DNA from: Halomonas rhizosphaerae
GTDB lineage: Bacteria; Pseudomonadota; Gammaproteobacteria; Pseudomonadales; Halomonadaceae
Length of the DNA: 64,000 nt
Direction of reading: 5' to 3'
Assembly (NCBI RefSeq): GCF_030010555.1
Contig: NZ_JASCQP010000007.1
Span: forward strand, 62,001-126,000
Both the position numbers and the translations under genes were made by a program. The notes under the pieces were generated by a model that saw only the letters and a program-made list of their open reading frames with translations, searched no databases and was not told the origin of the DNA. Shown here piece by piece: positions 44,168 to 53,436 of this stretch (position 1 is the stretch's first letter; each line of letters opens with the position of its first letter).

Positions 44168-45256
44168 ATGCAACGTCGCAAGTTTCTCAAGACCCTGGGC
44201 GCCGGTGCCGCCGCCGGCGCCGCCGTCCCCTTCCTCTCCACGGCAAGCGCCCAGGAGACCATCACCTGGGATATGGTGACCTCCTGGCCCAAGAACTTCC
44301 CGGCCCTGGGCACGGGGGCCAACGATTTCGCCGCGCGCATCGAGCGCCTCTCCGGTGGGCGCATGAAGGTTCGCGTGCACGGCGCGGGGGAGCTCGTGCC
44401 CGCCATGGAGGTGTTCGACGCGGTAGGCGAGGGCACCGCCCAGATGGGCCACTCCGCCTCTTACTACTGGCGCGGCAAGACCCTGGCCTCCCAGTTCTTC
44501 ACCGCCGTGCCCTTCGGCATGAACACCACCGAGACCAACGCCTGGCTCTACCATGGCGGTGGCCTTGAACTCTGGGACGAGGTGTACGCCAAGCACAACC
44601 TCAAGCCCTTCCCGGTGGGCAATACCGGCACCCAGATGGCCGGCTGGTTCAAGAAGGAGATCAACTCGCTGGAGGACATGCAGGGCCTCAAGCTGCGCCT
44701 GCCGGGGCTGGCTGGCGAGGCCATGAACGGCATCGGCGTGACCACCGTGAACACCCCGGGGTCCGAGATCTTCACCTCTCTGCAAACCGGCGTGCTGGAT
44801 GCCGCCGACTGGGTCGGCCCCTACAACGACCTGGCCTTCGGCCTGCACCAGGTGGCCAAGTACTACTACACCTCGGCCTGGAACGAGCCCAGCGCCATTC
44901 TCGAGGGCACGGTCAACCTGGAGGCCTGGAACGCCCTGCCCGACGACCTCAAGGCGGTGGTCAGCGAGGCGGCCATGGCCTCCAACCTGGCGATGATCAG
45001 CGAGTTCGCGGTGCGCAATGCCGAGGCGCTCGATACCCTGGTCAGCGAACACGGGGTGGAGCTGCGCACCTTCCCGGATGAGGTACTGGAAGCGCTCTAC
45101 GCCTCCTCCCAGGAGGTGCTCGAGAAGCAGGTGGAAGCCGACGAGGAGTCGCGGAAGGTCTATGACTCCTACACCGCCTTCCAGCAGAAGGTACGGCGCT
45201 TCACCGACGTGGGCGAATTCGCCTACCTGAAGACGCGGGAGAAGGTCGGCGTCTGA
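44168..45256 (+). CDS. TRAP transporter periplasmic binding protein (DctP family)
   Basis: Solute receptor of a tripartite ATP-independent transporter. The 362-residue product has a twin-arginine signal (QRRKFLKTLGAGAAAGAA), with cleavage near ASAQ, and the DctP fold with MVTSWPKNFPALGTGANDFA and the ligand arginine region LKLRLPGLAGEAM. It most resembles TakP-type receptors for 2-oxo acids. No DctQ or DctM membrane gene is adjacent, so the receptor is orphaned here. The leader has a small hairpin (44122-44138) and GGAG upstream of the ATG. Confidence 0.88.
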   Translation: MQRRKFLKTLGAGAAAGAAVPFLSTASAQETITWDMVTSWPKNFPALGTGANDFAARIERLSGGRMKVRVHGAGELVPAMEVFDAVGEGTAQMGHSASYYWRGKTLASQFFTAVPFGMNTTETNAWLYHGGGLELWDEVYAKHNLKPFPVGNTGTQMAGWFKKEINSLEDMQGLKLRLPGLAGEAMNGIGVTTVNTPGSEIFTSLQTGVLDAADWVGPYNDLAFGLHQVAKYYYTSAWNEPSAILEGTVNLEAWNALPDDLKAVVSEAAMASNLAMISEFAVRNAEALDTLVSEHGVELRTFPDEVLEALYASSQEVLEKQVEADEESRKVYDSYTAFQQKVRRFTDVGEFAYLKTREKVGV

Positions 45257-45341
45257 GGCCTGGCGGTCACTCGCCATTCTGCCATGGGCGCCCTGCGGCG
45301 CCCATCGTCGCTTCTGGGGCGCGATGTCGCTGGATGCGGCA

Positions 45342-45749
45342 TCAGTCGCCCTGGCGGGCGGCCCGGATCCGCCCGTTGTCGTCCAGGGCGACCATCACGA
45401 AGCGGGCCTCGGTGACCTTGTGCAGCTCGTCGGGGTCGCGTTCATGGGGGGCACGGATCCACACTTCCACGTCGATCTTGATCGAGCTGTGGCCGATCTC
45501 GCTGACCCGGGTGAAGATGTTGACCATCGAGCCCACCCGCACCGGGCAGAGGAAGTCCATGGCCTCGATGGCCACCGTGGCGGTGCGGCCCCGGGCCTCG
45601 CGGCCGGCGGCCACCTCGGCGGCCTGGTCCATCCGGGCGATCAGCCAGCCGCCGGGAATGTCGCCGTGCAGGTTGGTATCCTGGCGACTGGCCAGCAGCT
45701 TGAGGGTCAGTCGACCCTGGGGGGCGGGAATATCGTCGATATCTGTCAT
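45342..45749 (-). CDS. Acyl-CoA thioesterase (YciA-like hotdog)
   Basis: Hydrolyses acyl-CoA thioesters. The 135-residue product has the hotdog-fold YciA landmarks: LTLKLLASRQDTNLHGDIPGGWL (with the catalytic D in NxxGDI), MDFLCPVRVGSMV and IDVEVWIRAPHE. Start MTDIDDIPAPQG at 45749 matches the family length (about 130); the open frame upstream is not family-like. Shine-Dalgarno is poor. It is divergent from pstS with 139 bp between. Confidence 0.9.
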   Translation of the reverse strand: MTDIDDIPAPQGRLTLKLLASRQDTNLHGDIPGGWLIARMDQAAEVAAGREARGRTATVAIEAMDFLCPVRVGSMVNIFTRVSEIGHSSIKIDVEVWIRAPHERDPDELHKVTEARFVMVALDDNGRIRAARQGD

Positions 45750-45888
45750 GGAAGGCTGAGCGACTCGGGTTGTTGTTGTGGGACGTTCATCAGCTCGCCA
45801 TGGTATACGGCGAGGCCATCGGTTCACCACCATTGCGACAGGATGTCCCATTTCCGGCCCGGTTCATCCCTTCATCGAGGAAGCTGAG

Positions 45889-46857
45889 ATGTCTGCCATC
45901 CTGCGTCATTGTTTCGCCTCCTCGCTGCTGCTGGTCATGCTCGGTGCGCCCCAGGCCCAGGCCCAGGCCCAGGCCCAGGCAGAGGAGATCGCCGGGACCC
46001 TGGGAGCGGTGGGCTCCGATACCATGGCGGGGCTGATGCTGCGCTGGGGCGAGGCGCTGACCCGGCAGCATCCCGGCATCCGCCTGCAGCTGCAGGCCAG
46101 CGGGTCGGCCAGCGCGCCGCCGGCCCTGGTCGCCGGTACCACCCGGCTGGGGCCGATGTCCCGTCCCATGAACGAGGCCGAGCGCCGGGCCTTCATCGAG
46201 CGCCACGGCTATCCGCCTCGGCAACTGGCGGTCGCCCGGGACGCCCTGGTGGTCGTGGTCCATCGGCATAACCCCCTCGAGAGCCTGGGGCATCGCGAGC
46301 TGGATGCCATCTTTTCCGACTCACGGCGCTGTGGGGCAAGCGAGGGAGTCCTACGCTGGCGACAGCTGGGGCTCGACAGGCCGGAGGGACGCATCCGCCT
46401 GCATGGTCGCAATGCGGCGTCCGGCACCCAGGGACTGTTCCGGCGGATCGCGCTGTGTGACGGTCATTTCCGTCCCGAGGTCAACGAGCACCCGGGATCC
46501 GCCGCGGTAGTGGCGGCGGTGGCCGAAGACCCGCGGGCCATCGGCTATGCCGGGCTCAACCACCTCACGCCGGGCGTGAAGGCCCTGGCGCGCCGCGAAG
46601 CCGAGGGGGTGCGCCACTTCCCCGACCCCGAGGCGGTGCGGCGCGGCGACTATGCGCTGTCCCGCGACCTCTACCTCTATCTCAACCACCCTCCCGGCGA
46701 GTCCCTGCCGGCCGCCGAGCGGGCCTTCCTCGACCTAGTGCTGTCACCGGCCGGGCAGTCGATCGTCGAGGAGCTGGGTTTCGTGGCCCTACCCGAGGCG
46801 AGGCGGCAGCGCCAGCGCCAGCGACAGGGGCTGGTGCTGGACGAGGCGGGCCGCTGA
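45889..46857 (+). CDS. pstS: Phosphate ABC transporter, periplasmic phosphate-binding protein
   Basis: Binds inorganic phosphate for the Pst importer. The 322-residue product has a signal peptide that ends in a short direct repeat encoding QAQAQAQAQA just at the cleavage region, then the PstS core VGSDTMAGLMLRWGEAL, ASGSASAPPAL, LGPMSRPMN and GRNAASGTQ, all of the Pseudomonas-type PstS. The C-terminal tail is rich in RQ dipeptides. GAGGA lies 8 bp upstream of the ATG at 45889; a longer open frame upstream is not family-like. pstC follows after a Pho box. Confidence 0.92.
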   Translation: MSAILRHCFASSLLLVMLGAPQAQAQAQAQAEEIAGTLGAVGSDTMAGLMLRWGEALTRQHPGIRLQLQASGSASAPPALVAGTTRLGPMSRPMNEAERRAFIERHGYPPRQLAVARDALVVVVHRHNPLESLGHRELDAIFSDSRRCGASEGVLRWRQLGLDRPEGRIRLHGRNAASGTQGLFRRIALCDGHFRPEVNEHPGSAAVVAAVAEDPRAIGYAGLNHLTPGVKALARREAEGVRHFPDPEAVRRGDYALSRDLYLYLNHPPGESLPAAERAFLDLVLSPAGQSIVEELGFVALPEARRQRQRQRQGLVLDEAGR

Positions 46858-46859
46858 TG

Positions 46860-46888
46860 CTGTCATCTCCCTGTCATCACACTGTCGT
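46860..46888 (+). promoter_or_regulatory. Triple Pho box upstream of pstC
   Basis: Three PhoB half-sites in perfect 11-bp register: CTGTCAT (46860-46866), CTGTCAT (46871-46877) and CTGTCGT (46882-46888). A possible -10 TACGAT follows at 46888-46893. PhoB would activate pstC-pstA-pstB-phoU from here, independently of pstS. The consensus is CTGTCAT repeated at 11-bp intervals. Confidence 0.88.
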
Positions 46889-46926
46889 ACGATTCCGCTA
46901 GCCCCCCGTTTCGCGCAGGCCCGGTC

Positions 46927-48150
46927 ATGCCCGACTCCTCCTCCCCGACTTCCGTTCGACGCCGCCTGCGTCAGGGGCGCGATCGCCTGGCCACCGTGCT
47001 GGTCACCGCGGGTGGCATCGGCGTAATCGCCGCGCTGCTGGCCATCGGCGTCTTCCTGGCGGTCGAGGTGGTGCCGCTGTTCTGGCCCACCGGCACGACG
47101 CAGGCGGTCAGCCAGCAGGCCCTCTGGCTGCCCATGGAGGGCTCGGCTGACCCGGCCCGCTATCGCTGGGATCCCACCACCACCCTGGGGACGGACGAGG
47201 CGGCCCGGGTCAGCCTGGTGCCCCTGGCCTGGGGCACCCTGGAGGCGGCGGCCTGGGCCCTGTTGATCGCCGTGCCCCTGGCCCTGGGCGCGGCCGCCCA
47301 CTCGGCCCTGTTCATGTCGCCGCGCCTGCGCAGCCGCCTGAAGCCAACGCTGGAGCTGATGGAGGCATTGCCCGGGGTGGTGATCGGCTTCGTCGCCGGC
47401 CTGGTGCTCGCCCCCTGGGTGGAACGCCACCTGGCGGACGTCCTGGCCATGCTGGTGCTGCTGGTGCCCGGGCTGCTGCTCGCGGGCGGCCTCTGGTCGC
47501 GCCTGCCCCCGCGTCTGCAGCAGGCGATGCCGCTGGGCTGGGCGGGCCTGTGGCTGGTGCCCTGGCTGCTGCTGCTGCTGTCTGCCGCCCACGCGCTCTC
47601 GCCCTGGCTCGAGGCCTGGGCGTTTGGCGGTGACCTGCGCCACTGGCTGGAGGTGCGCCTGGGGCTCGACGTCGCCGTGCGGAACGCCATCATCGTCGGC
47701 ATGGCCATGGGCTTTGCGGTGATGCCCAGCGTCTATGCGCTGGCCGAGGACGCCCTCTCGGGGGTGCCGCGAAGCCTCGCGGAGGGCGCCCAGGCACTGG
47801 GGGCGACCCGCTGGCAGACCCTGTGGCGGGTGGTGCTGCCGGCGGCGTCCCCCGGGATCTTCTCGGCGGTGATGATCGGCGCCGGGCGGGCCGTGGGCGA
47901 GACCATGATCGTGCTGATGGCCAGCGGCAATGCGGCCCTGATGACCTGGAACCCCCTGGACGGCCTGCGCTCCCTGGCGGCCACCATCGCCATCGAACTG
48001 CCCGAGGCTGGCCCAGGGGGCCTGCACTATCGACTGCTGCTGCTGGCGGCGCTGCTGCTGTTCGTCTTCACCTTCCTGGTCAATACCCTGGCCGAGCTGG
48101 TGCGGACCCGCCTGCGCCGGCGCTACCGGCGCCTGGGGGGCGGGGCATGA
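46927..48150 (+). CDS. pstC: Phosphate ABC transporter permease PstC
   Basis: One of two membrane subunits of the phosphate importer. The 407-residue product has an N-terminal membrane anchor (about 20-55) and a C-terminal permease core with about six helices, EALPGVVIGFVAGL and the EAA-like EGAQALGATRWQTLWRVVLPAASPG. In pseudomonads a PstC with this type of core carries a large insert after the first helix and exceeds 600 residues; here only about 50 residues separate TM1 from the core. The stop overlaps pstA by 4 bp. Confidence 0.9.
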   Translation: MPDSSSPTSVRRRLRQGRDRLATVLVTAGGIGVIAALLAIGVFLAVEVVPLFWPTGTTQAVSQQALWLPMEGSADPARYRWDPTTTLGTDEAARVSLVPLAWGTLEAAAWALLIAVPLALGAAAHSALFMSPRLRSRLKPTLELMEALPGVVIGFVAGLVLAPWVERHLADVLAMLVLLVPGLLLAGGLWSRLPPRLQQAMPLGWAGLWLVPWLLLLLSAAHALSPWLEAWAFGGDLRHWLEVRLGLDVAVRNAIIVGMAMGFAVMPSVYALAEDALSGVPRSLAEGAQALGATRWQTLWRVVLPAASPGIFSAVMIGAGRAVGETMIVLMASGNAALMTWNPLDGLRSLAATIAIELPEAGPGGLHYRLLLLAALLLFVFTFLVNTLAELVRTRLRRRYRRLGGGA

Positions 48151-49694
48151 GGCCGGTGTCCGGTTCACGGGCGCGTCTGCCCCGCGGTGAGGGCCCCGGC
48201 GCCTGGCTGGCGGCGGGCAGCGTGGCGCTCTCGCTGCTGGCGCTGCTGGCGCTGCTTTCGCTGCTGGCGGTTCGCGGCCTCGAACACTTCTGGCCCGCTC
48301 CCGTCGCCCTGGTGGTGCTCGAGGACGGCCGACAGCTCGCCGGCGAACGGGTCCGCGAGGTCCCGCTGCCCGAGGGAACGGGGCGCGAACGGCTCTATCG
48401 GACCGGCAACCGGGACCTTTACGGCACCCGCTGGGAGTGGGTGGCGGTGTCGGCCATCGCCGAGGTCAGCCATCCGCCCGACCTGGTGGTGCTGGAGCGC
48501 CGCCGCTGGGGGGAAGCGATCGGCCGGCTCACGGCGCTGGAGAGCGAGACGGGAGAACGGGTCGAGGGCGAGGGCGCCTGGCCGGCCCTCGAGGCGCGGC
48601 TGGCCGAGCTGACATCGCTGCGCCAGGCCCGCGACGCCCTGCGCGACGAGGTCATCCTGCCGCGGGTCCGGGCCCTCGAGGAGGGGGGTGACGTGGACCG
48701 CGAGCTGGCTACCGCCAATGCCCGGCTGCGCGCGCTGCAGGCGGCCATGGAAGGCGGCCGGCTGACCCTCGCGACCGCCGACGGCGGGCGGCTGGCGGTG
48801 CCGCTGGAGCAGGTACTGCGGGTGCGGCGTCCCAACGCCATGTCGCCGTTCGACAAGCTGGTCGCCTGGGGGGAGGGCGTCTGGCGCTTCCTCTCGGAGG
48901 GCCCGCGGGCGGCCAATACCGCCGGCGGCGTCTGGCCGGCGATCTTCGGCACCGTGCTGATGGTGATGCTGATGTCGATTCTGGTGACGCCCTTCGGGGT
49001 CCTGGCGGCCATCTACCTCAACGAGGTGGCCCACCAGGGGCGGCTGACGCGGCTGGTGCGGATCGCCGTGCGCAACCTCGCCGGGGTGCCGTCCATCGTC
49101 TACGGGGTCTTCGGTCTGGGCGTGTTCGTCTACGGCATCGGCGGCACCCTGGACGAGTGGTTCTTCGACGCGGCCCTGCCCTCGCCGACCTTCGGCACCG
49201 GCGGGCTGCTGTGGGCCTCCCTGACCCTGGCCCTGTTGACCCTGCCGGTGGTGATCGTGGCCACCGAGGAGGGGCTGGCGCGGATCCCTGACCAGCAGCG
49301 CGAGGGCGCCCTGGCCCTGGGGGCCACCCGACTGGAGATGCTCTCCCGGGTGGTGCTGCCCATGGCCACGCCGGCCATGCTCACCGGGGTGATCCTGGCC
49401 GTGGCCCGCGCCGCCGGGGAGGTAGCGCCGCTGATGCTGGTGGGCGTGGCCAAGCTGGCGCCCCAGGTGCCGGTGGACGGCGACTTCCCCTTCCTGCATC
49501 TTGACAGGAAGTTCATGCACCTCGGCTACCATATCTTCGATGCGGCCTTCCACGGCGGCGATGTCCAGGCGGCGATGCCGCTGGTCTATGCCACTGCCCT
49601 GCTGCTGGTGCTGGTGATCCTGGTGCTTAACCTGACTGCAATATTTCTGCGTCATCATCTCAGTACGCGTCACGGGGCGCTCACCCGTCGATGA
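48147..49694 (+). CDS. pstA: Phosphate ABC transporter permease PstA
   Basis: Second membrane subunit of Pst. The 515-residue product has an N-terminal anchor, a large soluble region (about 45-245) typical of the Pseudomonas-type long PstA, and a C-terminal permease with [20 protein letters not shown] and the EAA loop [27 protein letters not shown] overlaps the pstC stop (ATGA), and its own stop overlaps an in-frame ATG of pstB. Translational coupling is likely through the operon. Confidence 0.92.
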   Translation: MRPVSGSRARLPRGEGPGAWLAAGSVALSLLALLALLSLLAVRGLEHFWPAPVALVVLEDGRQLAGERVREVPLPEGTGRERLYRTGNRDLYGTRWEWVAVSAIAEVSHPPDLVVLERRRWGEAIGRLTALESETGERVEGEGAWPALEARLAELTSLRQARDALRDEVILPRVRALEEGGDVDRELATANARLRALQAAMEGGRLTLATADGGRLAVPLEQVLRVRRPNAMSPFDKLVAWGEGVWRFLSEGPRAANTAGGVWPAIFGTVLMVMLMSILVTPFGVLAAIYLNEVAHQGRLTRLVRIAVRNLAGVPSIVYGVFGLGVFVYGIGGTLDEWFFDAALPSPTFGTGGLLWASLTLALLTLPVVIVATEEGLARIPDQQREGALALGATRLEMLSRVVLPMATPAMLTGVILAVARAAGEVAPLMLVGVAKLAPQVPVDGDFPFLHLDRKFMHLGYHIFDAAFHGGDVQAAMPLVYATALLLVLVILVLNLTAIFLRHHLSTRHGALTRR

Positions 49695-49726
49695 GCCCAG
49701 TACCGCCACGCCAACCGGGAGCCTCG

Positions 49727-50545
49727 ATGCCATTCGTCCAGGACCTGCGCCCGTCGCCCGACCCGGCGGCGGTCATCGACTTTTCCCCCGAGGCCAGCAG
49801 CCTGGCCATCCGGGGGCTGAGCCTCGCCTACGGGGACACGCCGGCGCTGCGGGATCTCACCCTGAGAATTCCCAGGCACCGCGTCACGGCCTTCATCGGG
49901 CCCTCCGGCTGTGGCAAGTCGACCCTGCTGCGGGTGCTCAATCGCCTCCACGACCTCAATGACGAGGTGGTACGCACGGGCGAGGTGAAGCTCGAGGGCG
50001 AGGACATCCACGCGCCGGAGGTGGACGTGGCCGAACTGCGTCGTCGGGTGGGGATGGTGTTCCAGGCGCCCAACCCCTTCCCCATGTCGATCCACGACAA
50101 CGTGGCCTTCGGCCTGCGCCTGCAGGGGGGGCTGAGCAAGCGCAAGCGCGACGACATCATCGAATGGGCGCTGCGCTCGGCGGCACTATGGGACGAGGTG
50201 AAGGATCGGCTGCGTGCCTCGGCCTGGTCGCTCTCCGGGGGCCAGCAGCAGCGTCTGGTGATCGCCCGCACCCTGGCGGTGGGCCCCGAGGTGCTGCTGC
50301 TCGACGAGCCCGCCTCGGCCCTCGACCCCATCTCCACGCTGAAGATCGAGGAGCTGATCGGCAACCTGAAGTCGCACCTGACCCTGGTGCTGGTCACCCA
50401 CAACATGCAGCAGGCGGCCCGGGTCTCCGACTACACCGCCTTCCTGCAGGACGGCGCGCTGGTGGAATATGGCCCCACCGACACGCTGTTCACCCACCCG
50501 CGCCTGCGGCGTACCGAGAACTACATCACCGGGCGCATGGCCTGA
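49727..50545 (+). CDS. pstB: Phosphate ABC transporter ATP-binding protein PstB
   Basis: ATPase of the Pst importer. The 272-residue product has Walker [14 protein letters not shown]-loop [11 protein letters not shown], the signature LSGGQQQR and Walker [13 protein letters not shown], and ends ENYITGRMA, with the PstB hallmark YITG. The ATG at 49727 is chosen for its GGGAG (49717-49721); an ATG at 49691 overlapping the pstA stop is in frame and would add 12 residues. phoU follows 24 bp later. Confidence 0.95.
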   Translation: MPFVQDLRPSPDPAAVIDFSPEASSLAIRGLSLAYGDTPALRDLTLRIPRHRVTAFIGPSGCGKSTLLRVLNRLHDLNDEVVRTGEVKLEGEDIHAPEVDVAELRRRVGMVFQAPNPFPMSIHDNVAFGLRLQGGLSKRKRDDIIEWALRSAALWDEVKDRLRASAWSLSGGQQQRLVIARTLAVGPEVLLLDEPASALDPISTLKIEELIGNLKSHLTLVLVTHNMQQAARVSDYTAFLQDGALVEYGPTDTLFTHPRLRRTENYITGRMA

Positions 50546-50569
50546 CGGCCGGCCCCAAGGAGAGATCCC

Positions 50570-51298
50570 ATGGACATTACCAGCGATATCCACAGCCAGC
50601 ATATCTCCCGGCAGTTCAACCAGGAGCTCGAGGAGCTCAAGACCCACCTGATGGCGATGGGGGGGCTGGTCGAGAAGCAGGTCCAGGACGCCGTGGCGGC
50701 CCTGCTCGAGAGTGACTCCGAACTGGGCCAGCGCGTGGTCGCCAACGACCGCGCGGTCAACGACATGCAGATCAAGATCGACGAGGAGTGCACCCAGGTG
50801 CTGGCGCGGCGCCAGCCCACCGCCTCCGACCTGCGCCTGGTCCTGGCGGTGATTCGCGCCGCGTCCGACCTGGAACGCATCGGCGACGAGGCGAGCAAGA
50901 TCGCCCGCAACGCCATCGACCTGATCGAGGCCGACAACGGCAACCGTGGCTTCGTCGAGGTGCGCATGATCAGCGAGCACGTGCGGCGCATGGTGCGCGA
51001 CGCCCTGACCTCCTTCGCCCGCCTCGACACCGAGCTGGCGCTCAAGCTGGTCCACGAGGACGAGGAGGTGGACAACGAGTACCGCAGCGCCATGCGCTCG
51101 CTGATGACCTTCATGATGGAGGATGCCCGCTCGATCTCGTCGGTCCTCAGCGTGATGTGGATCCTGCGGGCCCTCGAGCGCATCGGAGACCACGCCAACA
51201 ACCTGGCCGAGTACGTGGTCTACCTGGTCAAGGGGCTCGATATCCGCCACACCGACCCCGAGGACCTCGACAAGGATATGCTCGAGGGCAAGGGTTGA
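50570..51298 (+). CDS. phoU: Phosphate signalling protein PhoU
   Basis: Negative regulator linking Pst to PhoR: it keeps the Pho regulon off when phosphate is high. The 242-residue all-helical protein has two PhoU repeats, each with the metal-binding pattern ExxxD (IGDEASKIA around 105 and ALERIGDHANNLAEYVVYLV around 205). It is the last gene of the pst operon and is followed by a hairpin at 51328-51357. Confidence 0.95.
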   Translation: MDITSDIHSQHISRQFNQELEELKTHLMAMGGLVEKQVQDAVAALLESDSELGQRVVANDRAVNDMQIKIDEECTQVLARRQPTASDLRLVLAVIRAASDLERIGDEASKIARNAIDLIEADNGNRGFVEVRMISEHVRRMVRDALTSFARLDTELALKLVHEDEEVDNEYRSAMRSLMTFMMEDARSISSVLSVMWILRALERIGDHANNLAEYVVYLVKGLDIRHTDPEDLDKDMLEGKG

Positions 51299-51327
51299 CC
51301 GCAAACGTCGCTTGACCCTCAATGATG

Positions 51328-51357
51328 CAGGCCGCCGCCCCGTCGGGCGGCGGCCTG
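51328..51357 (+). terminator. Hairpin after phoU
   Basis: A perfect 12-bp GC-rich stem (51328-51339 with 51346-51357, loop CCGTCG) lies between phoU and cysZ. There is no T tract, so termination may be weak or may need Rho. Confidence 0.55.
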
Positions 51358-51381
51358 CCGTGTGACATGAGGACGTGACGG

Positions 51382-52134
51382 ATGCTCGATGCCTTGACGG
51401 CGCTGACCCGCGGGACCCGCCTGGTCTACTCCCGCGGCCTGCGGCGCTTCGTGTTCCTGCCGATAGTCGTCAACCTGTTGGTCTACACGGCCATGCTCTG
51501 GTACGTGCTGGGCCACTTCGGCGGCTGGCTGGAGGGCTGGATGGCCATGGTCCCCGGCTGGCTGGAGTGGCTCTCCTGGCTGATCTGGCCGCTCTTTGTG
51601 GTCAGCCTGGTGCTGATCGTCTTCTTCACCTTCACCCTGGTGACCCACCTGATCGCCGCGCCCTTCTACGGCTTCCTGGCCGCCCGGGTGGAGCTGGAGG
51701 CGACCGGGCGACCGCCGCTGGACGACCGTGGCCTGGCGAAGACGGCGATGGACGCCATGGGGCGCGAACTGGTCAAGCTGGGCTACATCCTGCCACGCAT
51801 GGCGCTGCTCTTCGTGCTCAGCTGGATCCCGGTGCTCAACCTGGTGGCGCCGCTGCTGTGGGCGGCCTTCTCGGCCTGGATCATGGCGATCACCTACCTC
51901 GACTACCCCATGGACAACAACAAGGTCAGCTTCGCCGACATGCGTCGCCGGCTGAAGGCCCGCTGGTGGCCGACCCTCACCTATGGCGGCTGGGTGACCC
52001 TGATCACCTGGATCCCCCTGGCCAACCTCTTCCTGCTGCCCGGCGCCGTGGCCGCCGCCGTCCTGATGTGGGAGCGGCACTATCGAGGTATCGAGATCGG
52101 CGCGGCGCATGGCGGGCCGCCTCAGGCGCGCTGA
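51382..52134 (+). CDS. cysZ: Sulphate transporter CysZ / EI24-domain protein
   Basis: Inner-membrane protein that in E. coli imports sulphate for cysteine synthesis. The 250-residue product has the EI24 domain with hydrophobic segments near 20-45, 65-100, 140-175 and 205-230, the PFYGFLAARVE segment and the family's YLDYPMDNNKVSF. It sits between phoU and the convergent phoR. The two coding regions overlap at their 3' ends by 13 bp (52122-52134). Confidence 0.9.
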   Translation: MLDALTALTRGTRLVYSRGLRRFVFLPIVVNLLVYTAMLWYVLGHFGGWLEGWMAMVPGWLEWLSWLIWPLFVVSLVLIVFFTFTLVTHLIAAPFYGFLAARVELEATGRPPLDDRGLAKTAMDAMGRELVKLGYILPRMALLFVLSWIPVLNLVAPLLWAAFSAWIMAITYLDYPMDNNKVSFADMRRRLKARWWPTLTYGGWVTLITWIPLANLFLLPGAVAAAVLMWERHYRGIEIGAAHGGPPQAR

Positions 52135-53435
52135 GCCCTCTCGCTCGTGTCGCGCAGGCGCTCGGCGGGGAACAGGCAGCGGAAGGTGGCGCCGCGGCCG
52201 GGGCGGGAGGCGATCTCCAGGCGGGCGTCGTGGCGCAGCAGCACGTGCTTGACGATGGCGAGCCCCAGGCCGGTGCCGCCGGTGGCGGTGCTGCGGCCCT
52301 TGTCGACCCGGTAGAAGCGCTCGGTGAGGCGCGGCAGGTGCACCGGGTCGATGCCTTCGCCGTCGTCCTCCACCTCCAGGCAGGCGCCCTCGCCATGGGG
52401 GCGCCAGCGCAGCACGATATGGCGCCCGTCCCCGGCATAGCGCACGGCATTGAAGGCCAGGTTGGAGAGCGCACTGCGGATCTCCTGCTCGCTGCCGACC
52501 AGGGCGCGGGACTCCTCGACCTCCACCGCGATCGACTGGCGGCCGGCGGAGAGCGCCGCGGCGTCGCTCTGCACGGCCTCGAGCAGCTCGCCCATCGCCA
52601 GCGGGGCGTCATCGCGCCCGCCCTGGTCGATCTCCAGCCGTGACAGCAGCAGCAGGTCGTTGACCAGGTTCTGCATGCGGTCGGTCTGGGCCTTCATCTG
52701 CGACAGGCCGCGGCCCAGTCGCGGCGGCAGCTGGCCGGCCATGTCGCCATAGGTCTCCAGGTAGCCGGCCAACACGGTCAGCGGGGTGCGCAGCTCGTGG
52801 GAGACGTTGGCCACGAAGTCGCGGCGCATCTGCTCCAGGCGGTGCAGCCGGGTGATGTCGCGGGCCATTACCAGCCGCTCGTCGTCGCCGTAGAGGGTGA
52901 TCTGGAACTGCAGGATCAGCCTCTCGTCGATGGGCGAGGGCAGGGTCAGCGGCTCGCGATAGTCGCGGCCATGAAAGTAGTCGACGAAGCGCGGGTCACG
53001 CAGCAGGTTGGTGATGTGCTGGCCGCGGTCGAGCTGGGGCTTGAGGCCCAGCATGCGTTCGGCCGCGCTGTTCCACCACTCCAGGTCGCCGTGGCGGTCG
53101 AGCATCACCACGCTGTCGCGCATCGCCTCGGAGGACTCCTGGATACGCTGCAGCGTGGCCCGCAGCCGCTGCTGGGTGAGGCGCTGGCTCTTCTGGTAGC
53201 GGTAGAGGCGGTCGAACAGCTCGCCCCACAGGCCGCTGGCGGCGGGGGGCTCCTCCTGGGGGCGCAGGGTGAGCCACTGGTAGAGGGCGTGCAGCTGGCG
53301 CAGGTGGAAGGTCAGGCAGAGCAGCAGACCGGCGGCGATGCCGGCCGGAATGGCGGAAAAGGGCCAGCCGACCAGGGCCCCGGCGGCGACCAGGGTCGCC
53401 AGGCGCCAGAGCTCGCGTCGCCAGAGCCGCCCCAC
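52122..53435 (-). CDS. phoR: Phosphate regulon sensor histidine kinase PhoR
   Basis: Membrane kinase that phosphorylates PhoB when phosphate is scarce. The 437-residue product has two N-terminal membrane helices with little periplasmic loop (as usual for PhoR), a PAS domain (about 95-195), the H box FVANVSHELRTPL and a HATPase with N box NLAFNAVRY, DDGEGID and GTGLGLAIVKH. The GTG at 53435 overlaps the region of the phoB stop codon and has AAGGG upstream; a GTG at 53471 would overlap phoB further. It overlaps cysZ by 13 bp at the 3' end. Confidence 0.94.
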   Translation of the reverse strand: MGRLWRRELWRLATLVAAGALVGWPFSAIPAGIAAGLLLCLTFHLRQLHALYQWLTLRPQEEPPAASGLWGELFDRLYRYQKSQRLTQQRLRATLQRIQESSEAMRDSVVMLDRHGDLEWWNSAAERMLGLKPQLDRGQHITNLLRDPRFVDYFHGRDYREPLTLPSPIDERLILQFQITLYGDDERLVMARDITRLHRLEQMRRDFVANVSHELRTPLTVLAGYLETYGDMAGQLPPRLGRGLSQMKAQTDRMQNLVNDLLLLSRLEIDQGGRDDAPLAMGELLEAVQSDAAALSAGRQSIAVEVEESRALVGSEQEIRSALSNLAFNAVRYAGDGRHIVLRWRPHGEGACLEVEDDGEGIDPVHLPRLTERFYRVDKGRSTATGGTGLGLAIVKHVLLRHDARLEIASRPGRGATFRCLFPAERLRDTSERAQRA

Positions 53436-53436
53436 G

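Noticed and set aside
46789-49733. Long minus-strand frames antisense to pstC and pstA
   Set aside because: They are rich in Gln, His and Gly, have no domain, and mirror well-supported plus-strand genes.
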